Shown here one piece after another: positions 34,887 through 47,107 of a DNA stretch of 64,000 bases. This stretch comes from Allacma fusca (lineage: Eukaryota > Arthropoda > Collembola > Symphypleona > Sminthuridae). Under the pieces are notes generated by a model that searched no databases, was not told the DNA's origin, and saw only the letters and a list, made by a program, of their open reading frames with translations. Each line of letters begins with the position of its first letter. Position 1 is the first letter of the stretch. The translations under genes and the position numbers were made by a program. The stretch covers positions 20,274,001 through 20,338,000 of the forward strand of contig OX359246.1 in assembly GCA_947179485.1 (NCBI GenBank). Direction: 5' to 3'.

Positions 34887-36655
34887 ATGTACATACATAA
34901 GATCAAAACAGTGCACTACAAAGTAGGCTCGCATGAAAAATGTGGAATATGCAAAACATTTTATGACCGAAAATTAGCAATTCATTGCCAACTCTGCAAA
35001 AAACTATTTCACAACACCAATTGTCTTAATCTTACAAAAAGTAGCACTGAGTTCAAAATACTAATAGATGCAAATATCTGGAATTATATAGATTGCTCGA
35101 AAAAACCTGACACATGTATTGAGGAGATACTCAATACACTAGGAGACAATAATGATTCCTTTCTGCCGACGCAATGCGAAACCTCTAACCTTAGTAATGC
35201 AGTTGTTGTCCAAAATACAACACTACCAAAAGGCGTCTGCATAATGCACTTAAATATATAAAGCTTAAGATTAAAAACTGAACAACTCGCAACTGTGATA
35301 GAAAAATATGATCTAGATATTTTATGCATCACAGAAAGTTGATTTAACCTTCCTATTGATAACTCGGAAGTACCACTATGTGGTTACTACATGTATAGAA
35401 AAGATAGAATAAATAAGAACGAAGGAGGTCTAGTTATTTATGTAAAAGACCATTTAAATACAGAAGAAATTGAAATAGCTACATGCTATATGGAAGCGCA
35501 GGCAATAATTGTAAAACTATGACATACCAAACCTTTTCTCATTGTAAATGTATACAGAACGCCTGGTCATCTTGTTTATGATGACAACTTCCTTATAGAA
35601 ATATCTAACCTATACTACACTATTCAAAGTAAAGCTGCTAAAATATTCATATTAGGAGATTTTAATGTAAACTTCCTCACTCAGAGTAATAACTACAAGT
35701 GCCTACATAAACTCAATAATACTGACTGGCAGATTATTGACACCTTCTCAGATATAGACGATAAAGTATTTGAATCCCTAGTGATACGTATATTAGATAT
35801 TGAAGCCTCAACAGTCAAACGAAGGGTCAAAATTAAACCAGCTGAATGGCTCACCTCTGAAATTAGGAAGCTCATACACAGAAAATGTGATATGAAGAAA
35901 GTAGCTTCTAAAACCCTTTCTCCAAATGACTGGTTAATATATAAAAAGTGTAGAAATGAAGGAACTCTAAAAGTTAGAAAATCCAAAATTGCAGACTATC
36001 AATTATAATTCCAAGCGGCCGATAAACCTAAGGAATTTTGGGATCTCTTGAAATCATTGATATGTGTCAAAACCAGTACCACAAATATAACTGAATTAAT
36101 AAGTAATGACCAAAATATAATCAATGACAGTGATCTTATAAGTGAAGATTTTTTTAAAGCTTTTGTCCTTAACCATAATAATGAAGATGATGAAGCTCTT
36201 GTTAATACATTAACTAATGTATGTACATGTCTAAAATGCTGCAGACCGACTAAATCGACTGAAAATAAAATTATACTTCCCGAATGTTAGGCAGGATTTC
36301 GCAAAAACAGGGGATGTGAAGATCAAATACTTTCCTTAATGGCTATAGTTCAGGCAAAGCTCAGAGTCAAAGGCGGGAAAGTCTTTGACCTGTTCGTTGA
36401 TTTCAAAAGATCTTTTGACAGTATACTCAAAAGTGAACTCTGGATAAAACTAAATAACCTAGGTGTCCGCTCAAACATATACGCGTTCTTTAATATATCT
36501 ACAATAATGCTAGAATGAGAGTGAAGACATCTAAGGGTCATATATACACGTTGTTTTAGTTTCAGGTAGTAGCCGATGTAGAAGAGTACCTTAGCCAGGT
36601 CCAAGCATACGAACGCACTCTGAATATGGTTGTACAGCACCACCGTCTTCGGACG
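34887..36655 (+). mobile_element. Decayed LINE (non-LTR retrotransposon)
   Basis: Three coding parts in order. 34887-35250 is a zinc-finger-like segment (CGICKTFYDRKLAIHCQLC, then FHNTNC). 35255-36008 is an apurinic-type endonuclease with YDLDILCITES, GGLVIYVKDHL, VNVYRTPG and the catalytic IFILGDFNVNF. 36285-36530 is a reverse transcriptase piece (AGFRKNRGCEDQ, FVDFKRSFDSI). The first two share one frame from 34887 to 36008, broken by nonsense codons at 35259, 35340 and 35521. The endonuclease C-terminus is shortened and most of the reverse transcriptase, including the YADD motif, is missing. The finger plus endonuclease order resembles CR1- or Jockey-like clades; the exact clade is uncertain. 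Confidence 0.88.
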
Positions 36656-38180
36656 AAGTAAAGACAGTAAAAAATGTTGGCATCGTTTTGAAGCAATAAA
36701 TTTTTCCGCTTAAAACTTAATTTTTTCTTGTTACCTTAAAGGTATTTGCCAAAGATTTCGTACGAGAAATGTTTGACCAGCGATCGTTGTGACTCGGTTT
36801 TAGCAAGTTTACTTTGCTCAATGCTGGAAATTATATAATCTCCAAAATATGGTTCTTCGTTGAACATAAAAACCGATCGTGATCTTTTTTAATATCAGTG
36901 TAGCTCAGGAAGAACGGGTAAGTTGTGTAGTTGTAGCAGAATAAATGTGGAAGCAAAACCAGGGACTCGTGAGATTTAGATTTCAAAATAAGAAATATTG
37001 AAATAATTTATTTTACTGACTGGCTTATTTGTCTGAGCACTGCTGAATAATAACGTCGACAACCACCAATGTTTACATTGCCTCTTATTTATAAGAATAT
37101 TTGAGAGTAACATTTTAACTTATAATTACGATTATTTTAGTCACGATTATTTACCCTCTAACAGGGAATATCTCCTTATCTTTACCGCGAACATTAAGTG
37201 GGTCAATTTGACCGTTGTCTAAATCTAAATGAACGTTTAGAAAATACCGATACCTTACATGTTGAAATTCAAATCATTGGAATATTCCTAAAAGTCCCTG
37301 GATGAATGGCCTTTGTTCCCTCTGTTTCCCTTACGACTATGTATTCATATATGAAAATGTATTTGTTTACGTTCTGGCTTTAACAATCATACCTATCTCT
37401 ATATAGAACTTTAGGGCTTTATAGTGAACCACATATTCCCTCGGTGGCCGCAACAACGAAAGAGCCCTAGTTTTGATATAAATGTATTTCCTAAACTCAA
37501 ATTTTGCATATCCTGCTTTAGGACCATATACAATTTCGTAGCTTGTATGACGTATTTCTCGGGTGCTAAAGGAAGGTCAACGGTCTCGTCCTGCAGATTT
37601 TATTGGTAGCCCAAATTCACTTTTAAAATATAACCTTTGCCACTCGAGTATGTTTTCCAGTCGATGTGATTTAATTCGCCCACTCGTAGTTTGGCATTTT
37701 AATCTTTTGAACGCAAAAGCTAAATTCACCTCTAATTCCGTCTTTGACCATTTTCAACATTTCAGTGTCCCGAACTTAATCGATTTGTAAAGCACAGAAA
37801 ACAATGCCACGAGTACCTAGTGGTTGTATATACAAATGTAGGATCTAACTTGTCTGTTTCAAAGACTGATGAGAATATTGTCAATTATTGTTTAAATTCT
37901 TGTAAACTGAAAATATCTTTATTTAAAAATCCAAAACTAACTGATGAACATTCTGCCAGTCTTTGTCGCTCAGATTATCAAGCGTAAGATTATTATAGAA
38001 CGATTACCTCGAGGTATTGGATGGCTGTAAAACCCGCTGGAAGTTAAATATGAATATGAATACTTTAGCTCCTCATTAAGCAGATCGGTGTTTATTGCCT
38101 TTCGCTTCAGGAAACACGAATTTCATACCTAGCTTTAGTAGTGTAAATGATTTTGCACTTGCTTTCACAACCAAGACATA
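36656..38180. other. Intergenic, no feature recognised
   Basis: No coding region with family features. Open frames at 37424-37790 are short, overlapping and AT-biased, and I treat them as chance. Confidence 0.5.
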
Positions 38181-39159
38181 ATTTGTTCCAGTGCAGCCCT
38201 AGTCTTGTCCGACTAGACTAGAAAACTAGGGAAGTGAATAGAATATCCTGGTTGTGGAAGCAAATTGAATAGACTAGACTTGAATAGCTTTCCTGCAAAG
38301 TAAAATGGAATAGAATAGACTAGAATACTCAGAATTTTAACATAGAGGGAATAGACTAGAATTGACTAGGGAGATAGAACTATTCCTATCGTCTAAGTCG
38401 GATTGCGAGTCTTTCAACTGCACTGTTGGTACAAGCTAACATTAACATCGACTAAAATGTGCGTTTATCAAGTAGAAAATCGTTTCTGACTTTTTCAGCT
38501 CTGCTTGTACATACATGCATTTCTAATGACATGCACTTATGCAATGCATGTCATAGTAAAATTGTAATGCTGGGTATTTCTTCCTATATGGAATTCTTCC
38601 CACACTTGCCATTTCGGTAAAAACTGTATTTTTAAGGCACTTTTAACCACATTACCTTTCTAGTTTCATCAGTATTCCATTACTTCCTTTGATTTAACTA
38701 GAACTACAAGCAAAAAAACAAGCTTTTTGGTACACGAGCCGAGTTTGGGGATTTCGAATTAGGCAAGTTTTCATTACTGCTTGATGTTTGGCAGTAACAA
38801 AAAACCAGATTTTCGTTATTAATTTTCCCCAAAATGGGGGAAACAATAGACAAACCCCCACGCTGCAAATTTACAATAAAACAATATCAGATGCTGGCAA
38901 GCCAGAAGTAATGTTTAAAAAATGATCTGGGCTTAACAATCCTCCGTCAAATGTCAAAATTAAAAAATTGAGTAAGTCAGATTTCAAATCACAGTTAAAT
39001 AAAGCTACCTAAGTAATAACGATCCTTTTACAATGTACCTAAAACTGCGGATGCAAGTTTCTTTCTAGTTTTGCTTGAAAGCTCAAAGACACGCAGTTTT
39101 CCTTTCTCAGCAACGTCGCATTCCTTGAATATGGTTTTGTTTGTAGTGTATTATGAATA

Positions 39160-40048
39160 CAGGTAAAACTCGATATAACGGATGGCTCTACAACGGATAT
39201 TTAGTTACACCGGACAGATTTATTTGTCCCGGCAAGGCTCCCATATAACTAATGCTAAAAATATTGCATACAACGGAAATATGTATACCGGAAAATTAGT
39301 TATAACGGACACACTTTGAAGGCCTTTGGAAACATTTTGCATGCATATAACAAATTTTAAGCGGAAATTTATTACAAAATAGTATATTGGCTCCCTTTAA
39401 CATGTAATCGTTGGCCAAGGCAATTCAAACGTTTGTTACTCATATATGTAAGTAGGATGAATGGTCATATTGGGACCAAATCGTTGCATATACATTTTGG
39501 TTGAATGAATAAGAACTCTTGAACACTTGCGAGTTTCATCTAATTAGTTTGAATTTATGTCTTGCAATTTGTTCACAGTTCTAAAATGTCCAAAAAATCA
39601 AACCGAGTTAAAATTTAGGAGAAAAAGTATTATATTTGGAATTAAAAGTGGGAACTCTCAAACTCAACTATGCAAAGATCGTGCTCTATCATCAACCAGA
39701 GTGAATGATATTTGGAAGAAATTGTTTAAGTATTCACGTAAAAATGGACCTAAATGATAAAAGCCCAGCAACCAATAACTAAGTTTTTGTGTGTCGATGA
39801 ATATTAAATTATTGTACTTCTATATTTAATCAACTCAATGTTTCTACAGTTGAATAATTATTATATTATTAGTCTGGTGTTTCCATGTTGTATTTCGATG
39901 AATTTAAGTCAATATTCCTAATCAACCTTGTTTGTCATTTAGGAAATTATATAACGGATAAAATCCGTTATGTGCATACAACGGAAATTTTGTATAGCGG
40001 ACAAATTTTTCCGGTCCCCTGGGATTCCGTTATATCGAGTTTTTCCTG
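39160..40048 (+). mobile_element. pogo/Tigger-like transposon, internally deleted, nested in hAT
   Basis: 889 bp with inverted termini CAGGTAAAACTCGATATAAC (left) and CAGGAAAAACTCGATATAAC (right, inverted), 19 of 20 matching. It is flanked by the TA target duplication expected for Tc1/mariner/pogo elements (39158-39159; 40049-40050). Additional TATAACGGA words occur near both ends. It contains the N-terminal HTH part of a CENP-B-type transposase (39557-39757). The DDE domain is absent, so the element is non-autonomous. Confidence 0.92.
39557..39757 (+). pseudogene. CENP-B/Tigger-type transposase N-terminal HTH fragment
   Basis: 66 residues. The stretch IFGIKSGNSQTQLCKDRALS followed by STRVNDIWKKL matches the CENP-B N-terminal helix-turn-helix (basic start, G-x-S-Q-T-Q-L-C-K-D, then S-x-x-V-N-D-I-W-K). 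In pogo transposases this domain binds the terminal repeats. The protein stops at about residue 66, before any catalytic domain. Confidence 0.8.
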
Positions 40049-40218
40049 TAGGTGAATAGACTTGGAATAGAATAGGATTTTGTTGACTTGGTTGGAATTG
40101 GAGTATACTAGAATAGCCAAGTCACAAGCAGATGTGACTAGAATAGGAATAGAATATTACAGTTTGTGTACGTAGTGGACTAGAATTGACTAGACTAGAA
40201 AGTGAACGGGCAGCACTG

Positions 40219-41210
40219 ATTTGTTCTCACCCCAGTCAATTAAAGGGACAATGGAAAAAAGTTTCAATTCCATTATGAATTTTGAATACGATTTTTCTAA
40301 TGTTCATTTCACTAGTAAAACCTTGGATATAGAAGTAAAGTCAGGAATTTTTAGAAAAGGGTAAAGTTCATGGTGTTGCCTAACCGTGGTCATTTCGTTT
40401 TCATAAAATTAATCCAGAGTAATTATTATTAGCTTAACCTGAAAAAGTTGATCTTAGAAGCATATTCATTAAAATAGTAGTCTTAGTAAACCTGGATTAT
40501 TTACAGCTTTGCAAACATTATTAGTCTACTAAAATAATAGGTATACGGCAGCCATGATGTACTACGGTGCTATTTTTTTTACCATATTTACACAATGCTA
40601 CTTGGATAGGTCAGTTTCGTTCTTGGTTTGGTGAACGTGATTATTTTTTCGCTTAATTGGTATAGTTTGGTCCATATCGTTTGATCAGAGTGGTAAGCTT
40701 GGTTCCGTCCAAGGTTGGGATTGTCAATTTGGTGCTTAATTTGAATAGTTTTTAAGGCTTCCACTGCGGACAATTTTTGTGTCCATCCAAAAATCGTCCC
40801 GAAATCATTGGGACAAACTTATGCGTCCCGAAATCACATCGAGACATTATGTGCGTCCCAAAAATGTCCTTTAACCCAGTATTAATCAAAACACTCCGAA
40901 ACCCCATTATTCTGAAAGAGTACTATTAAAAGTGGTTAAATTTATAAAAATATATTAAAGGAAGAGTTATTTACATTGGTTTAAACTGAATATTCCCTTT
41001 TGTACAAATAATTGTCGTTTACGACATAATGTAATATTCCGTCAGGTAATTCTCGGGTTCAAAATGTTTGTCCCGATTCCGTCTTCCGTCCCAGAATAAG
41101 AACAATTTTGAATGATAACAATGAAATTATGAAAAATGATTTGCTAAATCTTGAATCTTAGTACGATTTTATTAGTCCTAAATGTATAACATATATATAA
41201 TAAAAAGTTA
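40219..41210. other. Non-coding with word repeats
   Basis: 40598-40770 has recurring TTGGT words on the plus strand. 40765-41095 has recurring CGTCCCGAAATC words (GTCCCGAAATCATTGGGAC, CGTCCCGAAATCACAT, CGTCCCAAAAATG, then TTGTCCCGATTCCGTC). The style matches degenerate hAT-type subterminal arrays, but no termini or target duplication were identified. No gene. Confidence 0.45.
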
Positions 41211-42010
41211 CTACGATTCCCGATATACTTTCTTCTCTTCGCTGTCGGGCCTATGATTAAATTGCATCCCGGTGAAAAGCCGCCTCTTTTTACCATGCCG
41301 ATTATGTACATATACCGACCCGGGCACGTATGTCTCATCCACATCCTGGGGATCTACTGCAGGCTTCGCATTTCCACATGCCCTAGTATGCCGGTTAAAC
41401 TTCCTATCCCCGATACACTCAAATTCATAAGCCACCCCATCCTGACACATGTAAAAGTTCCTCCCTCCTCTTTCATGGGGAATCTTGTACCCAATTGGCT
41501 TGTTGCACGCTAAATAGGGAAACGGCATTTGAATTTCAGTCACAGCTTAATATTTAAATTCAATAAATTTTAAACTGACCTTTGCAGTCTCGAGCCTCAA
41601 GTTCGTCGAGACATTCTCTTGAGAATGGGTCAAAAGTCTTTCCAGGCCGACATTCCAGTAATTTAGGTCTTGCTCCGTGTTTATGACATCGAAGATATTT
41701 CCTACAATTTCCTAAAGGATGTGGGTAATTACCTTCTTCCTCACATTTGGATTGCTGGAAGAACCGAAGGTTCAATTTAACCTTGTCGGGACTTTTTCCT
41801 CTGTGGGTGATGTATGCAAATACTTCTTTATACAAACCTTTCGGTTTGCAGTGGGCACATCTGTACTTGGACCTCTTTCCTTCTACCTATCAAAAAGATT
41901 AAATTTGGTTAAGCCGAAGATCGTAAATAAAAAATCAATTTATGAAATACCTCAATAGAAAGAACAGAAAGGGTAAAAATCACGACGATTAGCTGCAGAA
42001 ATTTCCCCAT
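41211..42010 (-). CDS. Secreted chitin-binding (CBM14/peritrophin-A) protein, copy A
   Basis: Three exons: 41951-42010, 41580-41886 and 41211-41509. They total 666 nt and encode 221 residues. Exon 1 is the signal peptide (MGKFLQLIVVIFTLSVLS). After a short C-x-x-C segment (RCAHCKPKG) comes a full six-cysteine CBM14 domain: SKCEEEGNYPHPLGNC, KYLRC, LLECRPGKTFDPFSREC, RDC. Exon 3 opens a second, degenerate CBM14 with four cysteines (ACNKPIGYKIPHE, RNFYMC, FEC, RAC). A basic C-terminal tail follows (GKKRRLFTGMQFNH). Secreted CBM14 proteins bind chitin in cuticle or the peritrophic matrix; which one applies here is unknown. Copies B and C share the exon structure and intron phases. Confidence 0.92.
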
Positions 42011-43275
42011 CCTGTATGACGCATGGAAAGGGACATAATGAATGGCAAATATTTCCCTTTAATTATCGTACCATTTCCTTGTTTTTATTCCATGGCGCAT
42101 TCAGGACAGCTTACAATGACAAGGAAGTGTCAGTGCTCAAAGAGGTATTTGATCTTAATAAAAATTCCTTTCTTGTTTACTGACAACAGCGTTAGCATAC
42201 ACCAGTTATGCCCGTACACATGTCAGTGTCACTTGCTCAATGTTTATAAACATTCAATGTGGTCCATTTTCATGCCCGCATCTCACGGTTAAATAAACCC
42301 AAAATACAGCTTCCACTTTGCTGACTTTCCAAAATTGGACAATTTTACAGCAATGGTTTACAGATCAATTTCCAAAATTTTGCTAAATTACGTTGCTAAA
42401 AATGGTGCATATGCACAGGTTAAATATACAAAGTGCATAATCTGCATAAAATCCTGTTAAAACAATTTACTGATTATTTTTCTTCCCTTGCACTGCATAA
42501 CTTAATGCCATACAAATATACAGACTATAATTATCTTATAATGCTGCAAGATGTACAATCTTTGTGTGATACGAACTACCTAGATATGAATAGTAAGTGA
42601 GGTATTTTATTACATGCTTGGAAGTGGATTTTTATGGGAGAAATTAATGAAATTGTCCCTGAATAGACATTCATGGGGTTAAAATTAATAGCATCTTCTC
42701 AAATTTTTTGGGTGATACATGCATACATATGTATAACTATACAGTTTACTTGTCATACAAAAAAACAAAAGAATTGGAGAAGTTGTGCATAGGTTCTTGT
42801 GTTCGAAACCCAAAAGCGAAGGGGGCAGTGGGGTCAACATTTTTGGGAAAGGGGAAATGTCCCTTAGGACGGGAAGAACCATCGGAACGCAATCCTCACA
42901 TTCAATTTTAGGACAGAAAGTATTAGAAATTAATTGGCTCTTGTAAATTTGATGCAATTAAAATAGCAATCCCGGTGATCGTAATCCAAGACTACCACGA
43001 ATGTGACAGTTGAATAATCCAACACAGTAATCTCCCAACAGAATTTAGTTTCAGTAATCTGTAATCACTAATACGCAAGCAGATTTTTTGAAAATTTAAT
43101 CCGTCATGCCGATCCTGGAGGGTCTAATAAATTTGTAATCCTTAATTCGTAATCCCCCTAAGGCAATTAAAAAACTTTAATCCGTAATCTGTAAACTTAA
43201 ATCTTTGCTAATTATTCGGCCCAGCACTTGCTGTATTTTTAACTAAAATTCCTATTGTTCTTGATTTCCCTACAC
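42011..43275. other. 5' flank of CBM14 copy A and intergenic
   Basis: No further gene. 43010-43215 contains repeated GTAATC/TAATCCGTAATC words and ends near CCCAGCACTTG (43220-43231), like the end of a word-rich hAT relic. No left end was found. Confidence 0.45.
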
Positions 43276-43471
43276 CAGGGGTCCGATTTTCAGAAATCTA
43301 ACTGGAAGATACTTTTCGATTTTCCCTGCTGATTCCATCTGATGTTCCTGGTGTGAAGTGAAGATCGAAAATCCCTGCTGAAAATCTTGTGTCAACAAGA
43401 TATTTCCAACCACATGTTCACATATTTAAAAATCCCTGCTGAAGAAGGTCAAGATCAAAGTCCGACCCCTG
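43276..43471. mobile_element. Small inverted-repeat element, CCCTGCTGA family (decayed)
   Basis: 196 bp beginning CAGGGGTCCGATTTT and ending TCCGACCCCTG (inverted: CAGGGGTCGGA). It contains several AATCCCTGCTGAA words. It has the same termini and word as the well-preserved element at 52211-52664. Flanking octamers do not match, so the target duplication has decayed or an end has been altered. Confidence 0.7.
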
Positions 43472-46000
43472 GACCTGAATATGAGTTTACTTTGTATGTA
43501 TGCATCTAATATTTTAATGGAAGAAAGGAGAAGATGTGAATAGGTTTTCGTTGTCTCTTGCTACATTTAACCGGGATCGTTTTTAACCTATGTGAGTATG
43601 TATAACATGAGTTTAACCTGAAATTGATGTGGATAAGTAAAGTAAATTGTATAAAATTTGGAAAGGAATTCTCTGTTAGCTTACTTCGCTGTTGGAATAA
43701 ATAGTTATGACTCACTTCCTTACGCGACCCAGAGGAAAAATGAAATTACCGTGATCCACCCTGAAGATACGAATAAATATTAGTCTTATTGTTAGGTTAG
43801 GCGAAAGGAACGATCCCAGCGTATAATTGTCTATTGCTTTGCTGGTATAATGATGGTAATAACAATGATTTAATTACTTCAATGTATACACAATACTAAC
43901 ATGATTGATTTGTGATGTTCACAAACAGTGCTCGGACTGGATGAAACCCGTATCTGAAATCTTAATATCAGGTACGAAGAAACTCTCTACCTATAACCAT
44001 TCCTCTGCCCGAGAACCCGGGCAAATTTCTTCAGTACCCGTACCTATATTTGAAATTAAAGTAAAATACTCGTTCCCACAAATTTCCCGTACCCGCAATG
44101 CTTCCGAAACCTGCTTTGACAACGGGGCTTACAATTTGGGCATTCGTTAGCAATCAAAATTAGTGCGCCTTGAAAAGCTCGGGCTCTAATTGTAAGAATC
44201 AGAGCCGATTCTCTTTACAACCACATTCTAAAGAGACACTTCTTTTGTACTGACTCACTAAACTCTTTTTAGAACTTTTTGAACTTTTTTGCATGTCCAA
44301 GCGATACCCACATAAAACAGCACATGTTGTAGTACTTCCCTAAGAAGTTCCAGGCGTCAAGTAACTCGAGTGCATTCTGCCCCGTTCTTCCCCCAAAAGG
44401 CTTCAAAATTTGACATGTTAAATCCCATTACCAAATTTCTTTTTCAGGAGTTTACTTTTCCCCAAAGAAAATTTTGCAAGTTAAATTAGCATTCAGTTAG
44501 CTCTAGATATGGTTAAATCCAAATAGATAATTTTGTATAATGGACCTCACGTGAGTAAAAAATTCCAAATTTGAAGTTTATAGTCTAGTTTTGAATCTCG
44601 ACACCTGAAAATCAAGATGAAACCCGGTACTCTCTTAAGAAATCCTACCCCCGATCGAGCTCAAGTCTCAACCCAAAGTTACGATCAAGTTTCAAGTTGG
44701 GTTTTCCAACAGCATAAAAACATGTCTGTTTGAATGTACATATGTTGGAAGTAGCATTTATGGTCAGACAACATTAATGTTCAAGGGCCATTTACCAAGT
44801 TTCAAGTTCAAGTGTAATTTGACACATTAATGTTAAAATGCCATTTACTAAGCTTCAAGTTCGTATCACTTGAACATACAAAATAGTTCCATTTTAAGAC
44901 AGCCTAGATAACATAATAATTACACAACTATGTAATTAAATAAAATTGATACTTTAACAAAGACAAACTTTTTAATGCTTCAGCAACTGTTTCTACAAGA
45001 AACATTTACCTGACAATGAGACCAAACCAGAAAAAAAATCCTATGATGAAATCTTTAAAATGAACATCTTCAGAATTTTAAAACCATTAATTTATGAAAT
45101 TTGATAAACTGTGATTACACTTCTTAACTAGAATGTCGTATCTGGAATATTAATAGCTTTTTCAAAAAAGTTTTTTTTTTGTTGCCCTACATAAAACAAT
45201 TATCTAGAATTAAATTCCAAAATCGTAGTCAAAAGTTTTGGCCATTTAAAAAGTAGCTATTTTTTCACAACTATTTCAACATTCGTTTGAGAAGAAGGAT
45301 TAATCGGAGACCTAGTCCAGCCCCCTTAGAAGTTTATAATTGATTTAGTTCTTAAATTTATTTAAAATTTTGAAAAATTATGTTGACCGGGGTTCAAAAA
45401 TTACAAAATATATCGACTACAGGAGTCATGTTTAATTTAATGCAATTTACTTCTACAAGATTTTATTGTTCAGTAACCATGTTTTAATTAAGCTTGCTGA
45501 AGAAAAATAATACTCAGTCGACTTCATGAGTATTATCCGGAAAAATTTATGATGTTATACAATTACTATATTACGTTAAAGTCAACAATTATTTGTTGTG
45601 TTGTTTATACTATACATATGTTTTTTTGTGCACTTTTAATTCTGGTGGTTACTGGACCATTAAAACGTTGGACCAGACCGGACCAGACAGGATCAGACCA
45701 TTAAAATCTTGAAACCAACCGGACCAAATCAAATAACCGACCATTCTAAATTGTTCGGATCAGACAACTGGCATCCCTAAATCCACTAAGAAAGTTACTA
45801 AAAAGAATTGATTCCCCCTGTTTGTAACAAAGTCTTTTTCAGACTTTCTAAAATTTACTTTATGGATCTGGGTCAATATTTATTGTCACTAGGTCAAGAA
45901 ACGCCAATTCTATGTTTATAAAGTTAATTGTGATTCATCCGAGTCTGTTTTGGTCCAAGGAATTTTGTATTAATTAGTCAATACTTTATAAACCAATACC
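43472..46000. other. Intergenic with repeat fragments
   Basis: No gene. 44767-44870 contains two adjacent copies of a unit of about 54 bp (CATTAATGTT ... CCATTTAC(C/T)AAG ... TTCAAGTT). 45645-45779 is a fragment of the GGACCAGA family. The rest is AT-rich without recognisable content. Confidence 0.45.
45645..45779. mobile_element. Fragment of the GGACCAGA hAT-type family
   Basis: Contains GGACCAGACCGGACCAGAC and related words and ends GGCATCCCTA, resembling the right terminus of the complete element at 19653-20268 (CCCATTCCTA). The left end and target duplication are not visible. Confidence 0.6.
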
Positions 46001-46161
46001 ATTACCGTCTTCACTTCTGGATTGCTGGAACTTTCGTAGATTCAAAAATTGTGCAAGGATAGTTGGAACTTCGAGAGACATAAGCAAAACCGTATTCATA
46101 CAAACACTTTCAGTTTGCAGTGAGAACATCTGGATTTCCATATCTTTCCTTTTTTTTTACC
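46001..46161 (-). pseudogene. Relic of a fourth CBM14 gene (part of exon 2)
   Basis: The plus-strand sequence aligns with exon 2 of the CBM14 copies. Shared blocks are TTACC-TCTTC-CA-TCTGGATTGCTGGAA, a block like CAAACACTTTCAGTTTGCAG (copy A: CAAACCTTTCGGTTTGCAG), then GAACATCTGGATTT, then the splice-acceptor complement ACCTGTC at 46159-46165. The reading frame is lost through small indels, and exon 3 and the rest of exon 2 are not seen. It lies between copies A and B in the same orientation. Confidence 0.7.
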
Positions 46162-46409
46162 TGTCCAAGCTTCTAGTTCCGAACAAAGGACATAAAAAAT
46201 AAATGTACACACATTTGTGAAGTACTGTAATTGGGACGAATATCTGTTTCAAGTGTTACAACTGAAGCCACCAAGATGTATTAACAGTAAATGTGTCTGT
46301 TTATAAGAAATAAAAACAAATTTCCTTGGTTCTGTATAATATCCTTGGACAAATGAACACATTGTGGCGAGCTTCCTCGATCAGTTATGTATATGCAGTG
46401 CAGTCCATC

Positions 46410-47107
46410 TAGTGCATCGCATGGGTTCAAAACAGTCGAACCTGTACCTGAACCTGGACCCAAACTTTGGGTACCTCAAAAGTGTGAACCTGTACCTGAA
46501 AATTTACCCATTTAACAGGTTCAAATTTTTCGATCCTGAACCTGACCCAATTGCATTTTTGTAGTACCCGTACCTGATTAGTACCTGAACCCGAAAAAGT
46601 ACCCAAAAGACGACCTGAACCCGGGTATTTTTGAACCGGACCTGAACATGTTTGGGTACTTGAGAATCCGAACTTTTTTTCAATTTTATCTTGTATTAAA
46701 AGTATCAATTGGGCATTTGTAGTACAAAATATATTTAAAATGAGTAAGGATGCAAGTTCACTGGTTCCTGGGACACCCAGCCATTGCATTTGCGATGGAA
46801 ATCATCTTGGAAGCTTGAAATTCTCCGGCCTTTAACTTTCAATCGATGAACCCAAACATTTCAGGTCTTTTGTGATCAGGTTCAGGTCTTTCATGTGTTA
46901 CACCTGGTCCTGACAGGTAAAATCAAAACGGGTTTTTCTCTGTACCTGGCCCTGAACCTGAACCTGTACCCAATTTCACGGGTCTAAAATATTGTACCCA
47001 GAAAGGACCCAAAATTATTGGGTCCAAAATACATGCACCCATACTGAACCTGAACCTGGACCTAAACCCAAATACCCGGGTGCGACTTGAACCCATGCGA
47101 TGCACTA
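46410..47107. mobile_element. hAT-type non-autonomous element, CCTGAACC family
   Basis: 698 bp with perfect inverted termini of 21 bp beginning TAGTGCATCGCATGGG. Flanked by the perfect 8-bp target duplication AGTCCATC at 46402-46409 and 47108-47115. The body is a degenerate run of CCTGAACCTG/GGTACCC words in both orientations, apart from a unique centre at about 46670-46850. It has no coding content. The perfect termini and duplication suggest a recent insertion. Confidence 0.94.

Larger units (their letters stand above)
38189..40218. mobile_element. hAT-type element, GACTAGAAT family, carrying a nested pogo element
   Basis: 2030 bp. Inverted termini are CAGTGCAGCCC (left) and CAGTGCTGCCC (right, inverted), flanked by the perfect 8-bp target duplication ATTTGTTC at 38181-38188 and 40219-40226. 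Both subterminal zones (38200-38370 and 40055-40205) are built from GACTAGAAT/GGAATAGA words. No hAT transposase is visible. A complete pogo/Tigger-like insertion (39160-40048) accounts for 889 bp, so this insertion is younger than the host element. A related fragment lies at 29020-29215. Confidence 0.92.

Noticed and set aside
36350-36643. Minus-strand 97-codon frame
   Set aside because: Antisense to the LINE reverse-transcriptase remnant.
41253-41513. Plus-strand 86-codon frames opposite each CBM14 exon 3 (also 47392-47652 and 54217-54477)
   Set aside because: They recur in all three copies only because the antisense of the conserved exon stays open; no independent evidence of coding.
46427-46789. 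120-codon minus frame with repeated VQVQVQV-like residues
   Set aside because: Translation of the CCTGAACC word array inside a non-coding transposon.
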